A stretch of 64,000 bases of DNA from Oligoflexia bacterium (GTDB lineage: Bacteria > Bdellovibrionota_G > JANQFH01). The DNA is taken from assembly GCA_028277945.1 (NCBI GenBank), contig JANQFH010000008.1, positions 445,442 to 509,441 on the forward strand, written 5' to 3'. Under the pieces are notes generated by a model. That model was not told where the DNA came from. It saw only the letters and a list, made by a program, of their open reading frames with translations, and ran no database searches. Positions 1 to 7,903 of the stretch are shown here, in pieces. A program made the position numbers and the translations under genes. The number at the start of each line of letters is the position of its first letter. Positions within the stretch are counted from its first letter, which is position 1.

Positions 1-600
1 TGTGGAAAACCCTTTTCCATACGCTATGCGTTTGTTGAGCTCTTAACCGCAGTGCTTGTGACCTCTTTGTTTTGCGCTTATGGGATTACCACTCAGTCTG
101 TTTTCTTTTTTCTGTTTTTTTCTGTTTTGATCGTGGTCTCATTTATTGATATCGATCACCGTATAATACCCAACAGCATCTCTATTCCCGGAATATTCCT
201 TGGCTTTTTGGCTGCAGTGATTATGCCTCTATTTGTTGATGATTGGTTTGTGACACCAAAGGAGTCCCTATTGGGCCTTGTTCTAGGCGGAGGCTCGTTG
301 TTCTTTGTCAACTACGCCTACAGTTGGTTCACAGGTCGTGACGGTATAGGTTTTGGTGACGTTAAACTCCTGGCTATGATGGGTGCCTTCTTTGGCGCCG
401 CGGTTGTTTTATGGACGATTTTTTTAGGCTCGCTTATGGGTTCTATCTACGGTGTTGGCATGATAGTCCTGCAACGTCGTTCGTCGAAGTACCCAATGCC
501 TTTTGGTCCCTTTATTGTCCTCGGTTGTGTGGTTAGTCTGTTGTTTGCAGAGCAGCTGGCTCAATGGTTTGCGACCTTTTCGCTCTCTTCCCTTTTTTAA
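1..600 (+). CDS. gspO: Prepilin peptidase (type IV leader peptidase), 3' part
   Basis: C-terminal 199 residues of an A24-family aspartic prepilin peptidase; the reading frame is open from base 1, so the start lies upstream of the window. The fragment opens with CGKPFSIRYAFVELLTA, the stretch that normally follows the N-terminal cysteine motif. Both catalytic aspartate regions are visible: FIDIDHRIIPN and GFGDVKLLAMMGAF. Several hydrophobic helices alternate with short loops, as expected for an inner-membrane enzyme. It would cleave and N-methylate the pseudopilins GspG-K encoded downstream (all carry G-F leader sites), so it is probably the O subunit of this secretion system; it could also serve type IV pili encoded elsewhere. 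Its 3' end overlaps the convergent acpS gene by 68 bp. Confidence 0.93.
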   Translation, partial: CGKPFSIRYAFVELLTAVLVTSLFCAYGITTQSVFFFLFFSVLIVVSFIDIDHRIIPNSISIPGIFLGFLAAVIMPLFVDDWFVTPKESLLGLVLGGGSLFFVNYAYSWFTGRDGIGFGDVKLLAMMGAFFGAAVVLWTIFLGSLMGSIYGVGMIVLQRRSSKYPMPFGPFIVLGCVVSLLFAEQLAQWFATFSLSSLF

Positions 601-985
601 ATAATATTACGCAGCAAGTAATAATTTTGTCTTTGACTGTAAATCGGCATGTAGCAGCGTTGAGTCCTATCTCTTGAACGATGCTTGCCATCTTGGCATA
701 GAGCACAAAGGTATTACCTTTGAGTGCTATTTGTCGGTAAGGAACGGAGTGTCCGGCGGCCTTGATAAAGGCCTCCTTGGCGCAGAAGTGACGTTGTAGC
801 TTTTCTACAGTGATTTTGCCGCTGTTGGCAGACAGCTCGGTTTGACTGAGGACTTTATTTGTGAATCGCGTTCCGTAATTGCGGCAGATGGATTGGAAAC
901 GACGGTTTTCCGTAATGTCGAAACCAGTGCCATAGAGCCGAGCTCCAGCTGGTATCTGTTCGAACAGCGGAATCTCCAGAGTCAT
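533..985 (-). CDS. acpS: Holo-[acyl-carrier-protein] synthase
   Basis: Small 4'-phosphopantetheinyl transferase of the AcpS type, which would load the CoA-derived arm onto apo-ACP in fatty-acid synthesis. The two magnesium-site motifs are present: YGTGFDITENRRF near the N-terminus (usual G-I-G-x-D-I) and HFCAKEAFIKAAG (usual F-A-A-K-E-A-x-x-K-A). The start is uncertain. ATG at 985 gives 150 residues; an upstream TTG at 1021 gives 162. Neither has a good ribosome-binding site, and both leave about 15 to 30 residues before the usual first motif. The gene is alone on this strand, between the prepilin peptidase (68-bp convergent overlap) and the divergent kinase gene. The motifs are somewhat diverged, but the catalytic D and E are kept. 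Confidence 0.8.
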   Translation of the reverse strand: MTLEIPLFEQIPAGARLYGTGFDITENRRFQSICRNYGTRFTNKVLSQTELSANSGKITVEKLQRHFCAKEAFIKAAGHSVPYRQIALKGNTFVLYAKMASIVQEIGLNAATCRFTVKDKIITCCVILFKKGKRAKRSQTIEPAALQTTD

Positions 986-1081
986 GGAGGTCAATAAAAC
1001 AGCTGAATCCGAGTTTGGCAACCAGAGTAAGAGCAGAGTAGACAGCGGCTAGCGAACTATCTAGAATATCCATGGGTTTGG

Positions 1082-3025
1082 GTGGCAAGCGTGCAAATAC
1101 CGATTAGATACAAGATATTAGGAACTTATGCCTTGGTGTTTGTGCTGTTTGTCGTCTTGGTAGCCAGCAGCATTATTAGGATGCGTGACATTGGTCGGCG
1201 CCTAGAGCTTGTGGAATACGGTTATCTACCGATGTTGGCCCTTGGTACCAACATTGCCAACCTGTTTCACCTGCAAGAAGACTTTGATCTGCAAAAGATC
1301 CGCGATAATCGCGACAACAAACTCTTTCTTAATACCCTGCGTTTTTCATATCCTAAGTTGGTCAATCAAAACCTCAACGATATGGAGAGGCTCTTTACCG
1401 AGGCTGTTGTTCCTCTGGTCTTAGGAAAAGGTCGTCGGTCTGAGCTTCCCGATGGCAAGACCGCCGAGCTTCTAGTAGCCCTGCGTCAGGTACAGAACAG
1501 CCAGAGTAGGTACCAGAGTGTTTTGGACAGAGCGCTAACTGCTTTACCAGCCAATAACGGCACTGCGCGTGCAAAACTTTCACAGCAGCTTATTAGCTCG
1601 CGGGAGGAGTCGCGGGATGCTATTCAGGTGTTAAACTCTCGGCTGAACTCCAGTATTCAGATGGACATCACAAAAATTGGCCTGTTGGAACGACGCGGAA
1701 CTTGGATGACCGTTGGCCTTAGTATTCTCGGCATCATCCTAGTGTTCGGTATTGCTATTGTGGCACTTTTTATCCTCAACCCCATTCGCAAGCTCACGCA
1801 CGGCGCGAAGGTTATCTCTCAGGGCGATTACTCTCATCGGGTGGATATCCGTGCAAGAGACGAGGTTGGTATTTTAGCAACTGAATTCAACAGTATGGCA
1901 CAGTCCATTGCGCAACGTAACAAGGAGCTTGAAAACCTGTCGCATTACAATCAAAATATTATCCAGAGTATCCGCTCCGGACTACTAGTAACGGATGCCA
2001 ATGGCAGTATCACAACTTGCAACCATGCTCTCCTAGAAATGCTCAACCTTGAGGTTACAGATCTGTTAGGGAAAAGAATTATTAAAACAGAGCTGCCAGA
2101 GGCAGAGAGGATGGCTGCCAAGGTCAGCAAGGTTGTCTCGGCGGGTAGTATGGAAGAGGCCTATGTTGTACATACGCAAACTATTCGGCAAGAAGAAGCA
2201 AAAAAGAGTGTGCAGGCGATATACGAAGTACGGCATATGCCGCTTTCTGATACTATGAGGCGAGCCATTGGTGTGATTACGCTTTTAGATGATATTACTG
2301 AGGAAACATTGATGAAAGAGAGGCTTCTGCGCAATGAAAAGCTTGCTGTTGTCGGCCAGCTTTCCGCGCAAGTTACCCACGAGATTCGCAATCCGCTAAA
2401 TTCCATTGGCTTAAATCTAGAAATGTTACAAGAAGATATCAAAGCCCAACTGTCGCAAAATACCAGAGAGCTGTTTGATACCATTGGCCGAGAAGTAAAG
2501 CGGCTCGACAGGGTAGCAGAACACTATCTGCAATTTGCACGCCCGAAGAGAAAACAACAGAAACCTGTAGCCTTAAATCACCTGGTCGAAGAAGTTCTCT
2601 TTTTGTTGCGGGAAGAAATGCAACGTCGAGATGTCAAAGTACACGAAAAGTTGAGTAGAGAGGTCAAAACAGTCTACGCAGACCCAGATCAGTTAAAACA
2701 GGCGATATTGAACCTGGTCAAGAATGCCAGTGAAGCGCTTATGGAGCGAGGAGGAAATATTTGGATCTCCACGCTCTGTCGTAACAGAAGTGTTGTCCTG
2801 GAAGTTGCTGATGATGGACCGGGAATCGATGCGGTTAATCTGGCTAAAATATTTGATCCATTTTATTCGACAAAGTCAGGTGGTACAGGGCTAGGTCTAG
2901 CAGTGACCCAAAAAATCGTTCAAGAGCAGCGTGGCGAGATTGATTGCAAATTACGCGATGATGGCGGTACTTTATTTACCCTGACCTTTCCAGTTTATGA
3001 GGATGCCAAACCGGCCGAGGTTTAG
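1082..3025 (+). CDS. Membrane sensor histidine kinase (NtrB/AtoS type)
   Basis: 647-residue sensor kinase. In order: an N-terminal membrane helix (about 10-30); a mainly helical extracytoplasmic region; a second helix (about 210-232); a HAMP linker (starts NPIRKL); a PAS-like region (about 290-400); a HisKA domain with the phosphoacceptor in VTHEIRNPLN (His433); and a HATPase_c domain with N box (LVKNASEAL), G1 (DDGPGID), F (FDPFYSTK) and G2 (GTGLGLA). The start is GTG; another GTG lies nine bases downstream, and no strong ribosome-binding site decides between them. The sigma-54 response regulator begins 3 bp after the stop, so the two should be co-expressed and paired. Position directly before the T2SS operon suggests that secretion is what it controls. 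The signal sensed is unknown. Confidence 0.93.
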   Translation: MASVQIPIRYKILGTYALVFVLFVVLVASSIIRMRDIGRRLELVEYGYLPMLALGTNIANLFHLQEDFDLQKIRDNRDNKLFLNTLRFSYPKLVNQNLNDMERLFTEAVVPLVLGKGRRSELPDGKTAELLVALRQVQNSQSRYQSVLDRALTALPANNGTARAKLSQQLISSREESRDAIQVLNSRLNSSIQMDITKIGLLERRGTWMTVGLSILGIILVFGIAIVALFILNPIRKLTHGAKVISQGDYSHRVDIRARDEVGILATEFNSMAQSIAQRNKELENLSHYNQNIIQSIRSGLLVTDANGSITTCNHALLEMLNLEVTDLLGKRIIKTELPEAERMAAKVSKVVSAGSMEEAYVVHTQTIRQEEAKKSVQAIYEVRHMPLSDTMRRAIGVITLLDDITEETLMKERLLRNEKLAVVGQLSAQVTHEIRNPLNSIGLNLEMLQEDIKAQLSQNTRELFDTIGREVKRLDRVAEHYLQFARPKRKQQKPVALNHLVEEVLFLLREEMQRRDVKVHEKLSREVKTVYADPDQLKQAILNLVKNASEALMERGGNIWISTLCRNRSVVLEVADDGPGIDAVNLAKIFDPFYSTKSGGTGLGLAVTQKIVQEQRGEIDCKLRDDGGTLFTLTFPVYEDAKPAEV

Positions 3026-3028
3026 TTT

Positions 3029-4396
3029 GTGGCTGAAAGCAAGACTTTGACAAAGATTCTGATTATTGATGACGATTCTGCCAATTTGGAGGCGTTGGCC
3101 AAGATCGTTGAGAGGGAAGGTTTTGCCGCAACCTGTGCCAAGAGTGGTAGTGAAGGTATGCGTCTCTTTCAAACGGATGGTATCCGCTTGGTCATCACCG
3201 ATCTGCTCATGGCTGAGATAGATGGATTTGAGGTGCTAAAACGTGTTAAACAGCAACGTCCTGAGGTAGAGGTGATTGTCATCACCGCTCACGGTACTAT
3301 TGAGAAGGCCGTGACTGCCATAAAACAAGGTGCCTATGATTTTATCACTAAGCCTTTTGATCGCATATCCATTATCAAATTGATTCACAAAGCTCTTGAG
3401 AAACAGCAGCTCTTAAAGGAAAACTTTTTGCTGCGGGAGGAACTTGAAATCTTTCGTTCGCAGAATTCAATTATTGGCAAGAGTGGCGCGATACAAGCTG
3501 TGCAAAAAACTATCGAGCAAGCAGCGGTAAGCGACGCTACCGTGCTGGTGTTGGGAGAGAGTGGTACAGGTAAGGAGTTGGCTGCTCGCGCCCTACATCG
3601 GCAGGGTCGACGATCAACCAAACCGTTTATCAAGATAAGCTGCACAACACTGCCAGAGAACCTTCTAGAAGCAGAGCTCTTTGGTTTTGAACGAGGCGCG
3701 TTCACCGGGGCAGTGGCAAGAAAAAAGGGCAGGTTTGAGATTGCCGATGGTGGCACCCTTTTCCTGGATGAAATTGGCGATCTGCCCATGGCTTTGCAAG
3801 GCAAACTTCTACGTGTTTTGCAGGAGGGGGCATTTGAACGCCTCGGCAGCAATAAGACGATAAAGGTAGATGTCAGAATCATTGCTGCAACCAATCGTGA
3901 TCTTGCTGAGGAAGTCGAGCAAGGGCGGTTTCGTGAGGATCTCTATTACCGTTTGAACGTCGTTCAGGTACGGCTGCCACCACTGCGACAACGCAAGGAG
4001 GACATACCCTTACTTGCAGAGCACTTTCTTAAACTCTACAGCGTTAGAAACAACAAGAGCCTCCGTGGTCTTGAAGCCAAGGCTATCGATCGACTTGAGG
4101 CGTGTGCTTGGCCTGGCAACGTTCGTCAACTCGAACACGCAATTGAACGTGCCGTTGTATTTGCGACAACCGAGCTGCTTCGGGAAGATGACCTACCTGA
4201 CCTCGGGGACGACTCAAGAAGAGATCTTGAATCAGCTGCCGATGTGCTCCAGATACCGGTGGGCACAAAGATGAAAGAGATTGAGCAGCAGGTGATTCGT
4301 GAGACTCTACGCCGCACCTCTGGTGACAAGGTCAAGGCAGCAAACCTTCTCGGTATTGCCTCACGGACGATCTATCGTAAACTGCAAGACGGCTAG
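3029..4396 (+). CDS. Sigma-54-dependent response regulator (NtrC family)
   Basis: 455 residues with the classic three-part NtrC layout. The receiver domain has acidic pocket residues in LIIDDD, phosphoacceptor Asp58 (VITDLL) and the conserved Lys in FITKPFD. The AAA+ domain has Walker A GESGTGKE near residue 176 and the sigma-54 contact loop GAFTGA. A Fis-type helix-turn-helix ends the protein (AANLLGIASRTIYRKL). GTG start 3 bp after the kinase stop. Phosphorylated protein should act on RNA polymerase with sigma-54. A matching promoter and tandem palindromes lie in the 236-bp gap downstream, before gspC, making the secretion operon the likely target. Identification as an enhancer-binding protein is secure; the target is inferred from position and sites. 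Confidence 0.95.
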   Translation: MAESKTLTKILIIDDDSANLEALAKIVEREGFAATCAKSGSEGMRLFQTDGIRLVITDLLMAEIDGFEVLKRVKQQRPEVEVIVITAHGTIEKAVTAIKQGAYDFITKPFDRISIIKLIHKALEKQQLLKENFLLREELEIFRSQNSIIGKSGAIQAVQKTIEQAAVSDATVLVLGESGTGKELAARALHRQGRRSTKPFIKISCTTLPENLLEAELFGFERGAFTGAVARKKGRFEIADGGTLFLDEIGDLPMALQGKLLRVLQEGAFERLGSNKTIKVDVRIIAATNRDLAEEVEQGRFREDLYYRLNVVQVRLPPLRQRKEDIPLLAEHFLKLYSVRNNKSLRGLEAKAIDRLEACAWPGNVRQLEHAIERAVVFATTELLREDDLPDLGDDSRRDLESAADVLQIPVGTKMKEIEQQVIRETLRRTSGDKVKAANLLGIASRTIYRKLQDG

Positions 4397-4425
4397 AAGC
4401 GGACAGCGTAGAGACCTTTAATTTT

Positions 4426-4459
4426 TTGACAAAATGTCAATTTTTTGACAATTTGTCAA
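4426..4459. promoter_or_regulatory. Tandem palindromes, probable enhancer (UAS) for the sigma-54 regulator
   Basis: Two copies of TTGACA-N3-TGTCAA, at 4426-4440 (spacer AAA) and 4445-4459 (spacer ATT), with centres 19 bp apart. Each is a perfect inverted repeat apart from the central triplet. The inner halves also form TGTCAATTTTTTGACA. They lie about 115-160 bp upstream of the sigma-54 promoter of gspC, a usual distance for an enhancer-binding protein, and directly after the gene of such a protein. Binding by that regulator is inferred. Confidence 0.6.
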
Positions 4460-4571
4460 GCTATGCAGAAACTTTCTTGCTGCGACCTGAGTTGGACAGC
4501 GCAATAACCCTCAAATACTATACATATTAGCAACTTAGTAATTTTACTCTATTCTTTGTTCTCTCCTGACA

Positions 4572-4587
4572 TGGCACATATCTTGCT
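4572..4587 (+). promoter_or_regulatory. Sigma-54 (-24/-12) promoter of the gsp operon
   Basis: TGGCACATATCTTGCT matches the -24/-12 consensus TGGCAC-N5-TTGC-W at every defined position, with exact spacing. Transcription would start near 4599, giving a leader of about 34 bases before the gspC ATG at 4633. No comparable sigma-70 promoter was seen in the gap. Confidence 0.82.
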
Positions 4588-4632
4588 GTTATTGAAGGTA
4601 ATTATTGGAGTCGGAGAGCAGGGACTTGGTAG

Positions 4633-5592
4633 ATGATAAAGCTTATCTTACCCATATCGATCGACCCAGAGAAGGTGCGTGGCTATTTCAACTGGGCGGC
4701 GATGCTACTAGCAGTTTGGTTGCTGGCAGGGATTGTTGGTGAGGCCGTGGCGAGTTTTATCCCGCAACCTGTGGAGTCTGAGGGTGGCAGAGCTACAGCG
4801 TCTCGCCGTGGGGAAGATGTGCAGTTTGCACGGCGAGTCTCTCGTTACGCCTATGACGTTGTTGTTGAACGCAATATTTTCGATTCTGCTAATCGTATTG
4901 CCAAGAAGAAACTCGAAAAACCCGCGGAGCAGACAACCACAACACAGTGGCGTAGCGACGGTCCACCCCAGCGGAGTAATCTTCCTGTAACCTTGGTTGG
5001 CACCATTGTTTCATCCAATCCTAATTTTTCTATGGCGACCATCAAGAGCTCTTCACGCGGAGAGGCCGAGCAATTCTTTATTGGCGATAAACTGCTGAAG
5101 CAAGCAACCATAACCACCATTGAGAGAAACAGGGTTTATTTTGTTCGCGACGGCAGAAAAGAGTATATTGAGACTACGGAGTCGGTAAAATCTGCGTTAC
5201 CGCGCACACCTGCTTCTCCTCGTACGTCTCGCGGTGGCGAATCCAGAGGTAGCGGTGTTCGTGAGGTGGCTCCTGGTAAGTACACTGTGGATCGTGGTCG
5301 GGTTGAGAGCGTCGTGTCGAACTTGAGTGAGGTGATGACACAGGCAAGAGTGGTGCCTCACTTTGAAAATGGTAAGTCTGCCGGCTGGAAGATCTTTGCT
5401 ATCAAACCTAACAGTATTTACGCTGAGTTGAGCTTGAAAAATGGTGATATCATACAGCGAATCAACGGCGTCGATATTGATAGCCCTGCCAAGGCGTTAG
5501 AGATGTATCAGCAGCTTGCCTCAGAAACCAACATCTCGATCGATCTCATTCGCCGCGGCAAAAAACAAACCTTCGACTATGAGATCAGGTGA
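4633..5592 (+). CDS. gspC: Type II secretion protein C (inner-membrane PDZ component)
   Basis: 319 residues: short cytoplasmic start, one membrane helix (about 17-39), a homology region around residues 70-175 containing VVVERNIFDS and LVGTIVSSNPN, a Ser/Arg/Gly-rich linker, then a C-terminal PDZ domain (IKPNSIYAELSLKNGDII, with ING and SPAKALEMYQ after it). GspC links the inner-membrane platform to the secretin GspD in the periplasm and contributes to substrate selection. It is the first gene after the sigma-54 promoter. gspD begins 4 bp after its stop. Length and layout are normal for the family. Confidence 0.92.
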   Translation: MIKLILPISIDPEKVRGYFNWAAMLLAVWLLAGIVGEAVASFIPQPVESEGGRATASRRGEDVQFARRVSRYAYDVVVERNIFDSANRIAKKKLEKPAEQTTTTQWRSDGPPQRSNLPVTLVGTIVSSNPNFSMATIKSSSRGEAEQFFIGDKLLKQATITTIERNRVYFVRDGRKEYIETTESVKSALPRTPASPRTSRGGESRGSGVREVAPGKYTVDRGRVESVVSNLSEVMTQARVVPHFENGKSAGWKIFAIKPNSIYAELSLKNGDIIQRINGVDIDSPAKALEMYQQLASETNISIDLIRRGKKQTFDYEIR

Positions 5593-5596
5593 GACG

Positions 5597-7903
5597 ATGA
5601 TGAAAATGCGAAAGTGGTTACAAGGAGCGCTGTTTACAGTTTTGCTAAGCCTACTGGCCGGATCGGTAGTGGCGCAGACTCAGGAACAGCCGGCTGCGAA
5701 GGCGTTGTTGAACGAAAAGGGGCTGGTACACCTCGATTTTACTGATGTGGAGATTCGTGACGTCGTCAAAGCGGTTAGCAAGATTACCGGCAAGAACTTT
5801 GTTCTGGATGATCGTGTGCGCGGCAAGATCACCATTATCTCTCCAGAGCCTGTTACCGTAAAAGAGGCCTATGAAGCCTTTGTCTCAGCGCTCGAAGTTA
5901 AGAACTTTACCGTGGTCACGGAAGGTAAAGTAACAAAGCTTATTCCTATCCGGGAGGCAAAGTCTTCGCCGATTCCCTCCGAGCCAACCGCGGAAGTCCC
6001 ATTTGGTGCAGGCTTCATAACTAGACTGATTCCGATCAAATACATCAGTGCCAATGAGATTGCCTTGTCGCTCAAGTCGCTGGTTTCTGCCAACGGTAGC
6101 ATTACTGCCTATGGTCCCACGAACAGCCTCATCGTCACGGATTCCGCCTCCAACATTCGTCGCTTGATGAAGATCATCAGCAAGCTGGACCGCCGCGGCT
6201 TTCAGGAAGGCATTGAGGTTATTCCGCTGAGCTACGCCTCGGCAACAGACATAGCCAAGATTCTCTTACAGCTCTTTCAGCTTGATAAGGCCAAGCCTAA
6301 GGCGACACCAAAGCGGCGTTCCCGTGGCAGTGTTGATATTGAAGGCGGTCAGGTCATCAGCAAAATCATTCCGGACGAACGCACCAATTCGCTGGTGGTC
6401 ATTGCCAATCGTGAAGGCATTGAAAAGGTTCTCAATGTAGTGCGACGGCTCGATCATGAGATTGAAGTGGAGGAGGGTAAGGGCCGTATTCACGTGCACT
6501 ATCTCAAGCACGCCGATGCCGAGGAGATGGCCAAGACGCTCTCCGGTCTGACAGCCGACAGTGCTCGCAGCAGTGCGAGAAGGACCCCCACAACTCAGCG
6601 GCGTACGGGCACCACCTCTCGTAACACGGCAAGGCCTGCAGCGGCAGCACCGAGCGCACTCTCGCTGTTTGAAGGTCAGGTTAAGATTGCACCCGATTTG
6701 GCGACCAACTCGCTGGTGATAAGCGCCTCACCGCAGGACTATGAATCGCTCAAGCCCATCATCAAAAAACTCGATATCCGCCGCCGTCAGGTCTTTGTTG
6801 AAGCCCTTATCCTTGAAGTCAATCTCGATAGAGCGTTGGAGGTTGGCCTTGAGGGTACAGGAGGAGAGGCCTTTGGTAGTAGTGCTGATAATCTGCTCTT
6901 TGGCGGCACCCTGCTCGGCGGTCTCAATCCCCTTACCTTCACGCAGGAAGGCTTAGCAGCTCAGGCAGCGAGCCAGGGGGCCACGGGTGTAGGTGGTGTG
7001 TTTGGTGTTCGTGGTCGTACGGTCGATGTGCCTGGTTTTGGCGAGATTCCGCTCTTTGGCGCGGTCTTTAGGGCGCTGCAGGCAAACACGGTTCTCAGTG
7101 TGTTGAGTACACCCAACATATTAACCACCGACAACAAACCAGCCAAGATACACGTGGGTCGTAACGTCCCCATCAAACTTCAGGATACCTTGGATCAGTC
7201 CGGTCAACCCATCCAGTCCTTTGACCGTCGTGATGTTGGTATAAACCTTCAGGTAACCCCACAGATCAACGAGAGTGACTTTGTCACTATGGAGATTGAG
7301 CAGACCATCGAAGACATTATTCCTGCTGAGTCAGAGACAGGCCTGCCGGTATTTAACAAAAGAGAGGCTAACACAACCGTCGTTGTTGAAGATGGGCAAA
7401 CCGTGGTTATTGGTGGCCTTATCAGCGAGACCGAGACAGATATCAAGAGGAAGGTGCCTCTGCTTGGTGACATCCCATTGTTAGGTTGGCTCTTCCAAAG
7501 CAAGAGCAAGAGCAATGATAAGACGAACCTGATGATTTTCATCACCCCTAGTATCGTCAAAGACTCCATGGATATTGCCAACGTCACCAGAGAGAAAGAG
7601 ATCCAGAGACAACGGTTCAATCGACGTAATCGTATTGATGACCCAAGTGGTTATCGTGGATATGGAATCAAACAGCGTATGCAGATTGATCGCAAGGGAA
7701 GTGGACGCCCGCAAAGTCGTAGAATAGATCGAGGAGGGGATCGTCGTTATGGACAAGGCGATGACAATGAAGAGAATACTGCAGCCTACGTTGAGAGCTA
7801 TGTTGTTGGTTCCGATGCCGAGGAAGAGCTTGCCACCGAGGCCGGTGGTGAGGACTCTGCAGCCACTCCTTTTGGTGAGATCGTGCCGCCCTCTTCAGAG
7901 TGA
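5597..7903 (+). CDS. gspD: Type II secretion secretin D
   Basis: 768-residue outer-membrane secretin. ATG at 5597 is chosen because it follows AGGTGAGACG and opens a normal signal peptide (MMKMRKWLQGALFTVLLSLL, then AGSVVAQ); the frame also runs upstream into gspC. N0 is at about 45-115, then N1-N3 repeats with a Gly/Ser/Thr-rich insertion in N3 (about 315-360). The secretin core follows, with DVGINLQVTPQI and VPLLGDIPLLGWLF. Twelve to fifteen such subunits normally form the exit pore. Unusual: after the core there are about 110 extra residues, first Arg/Gly-rich (RRNRIDDPSGYRGYG), then strongly acidic (DNEENTAAYVES onward). The extension could bind a pilotin or the cell wall, but no known motif was recognised in it. 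Confidence 0.95.
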   Translation: MMKMRKWLQGALFTVLLSLLAGSVVAQTQEQPAAKALLNEKGLVHLDFTDVEIRDVVKAVSKITGKNFVLDDRVRGKITIISPEPVTVKEAYEAFVSALEVKNFTVVTEGKVTKLIPIREAKSSPIPSEPTAEVPFGAGFITRLIPIKYISANEIALSLKSLVSANGSITAYGPTNSLIVTDSASNIRRLMKIISKLDRRGFQEGIEVIPLSYASATDIAKILLQLFQLDKAKPKATPKRRSRGSVDIEGGQVISKIIPDERTNSLVVIANREGIEKVLNVVRRLDHEIEVEEGKGRIHVHYLKHADAEEMAKTLSGLTADSARSSARRTPTTQRRTGTTSRNTARPAAAAPSALSLFEGQVKIAPDLATNSLVISASPQDYESLKPIIKKLDIRRRQVFVEALILEVNLDRALEVGLEGTGGEAFGSSADNLLFGGTLLGGLNPLTFTQEGLAAQAASQGATGVGGVFGVRGRTVDVPGFGEIPLFGAVFRALQANTVLSVLSTPNILTTDNKPAKIHVGRNVPIKLQDTLDQSGQPIQSFDRRDVGINLQVTPQINESDFVTMEIEQTIEDIIPAESETGLPVFNKREANTTVVVEDGQTVVIGGLISETETDIKRKVPLLGDIPLLGWLFQSKSKSNDKTNLMIFITPSIVKDSMDIANVTREKEIQRQRFNRRNRIDDPSGYRGYGIKQRMQIDRKGSGRPQSRRIDRGGDRRYGQGDDNEENTAAYVESYVVGSDAEEELATEAGGEDSAATPFGEIVPPSSE

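Noticed and set aside
855-1088. 77-codon reading frame on the minus strand
   Set aside because: It overlaps acpS in another frame, has no recognisable domain, and its composition is what a shadow frame would give.
5516-5596. Upstream extension of gspD into gspC
   Set aside because: The ATG at 5597 has a ribosome-binding site and opens a clear signal peptide; the upstream part is gspC read in another frame.
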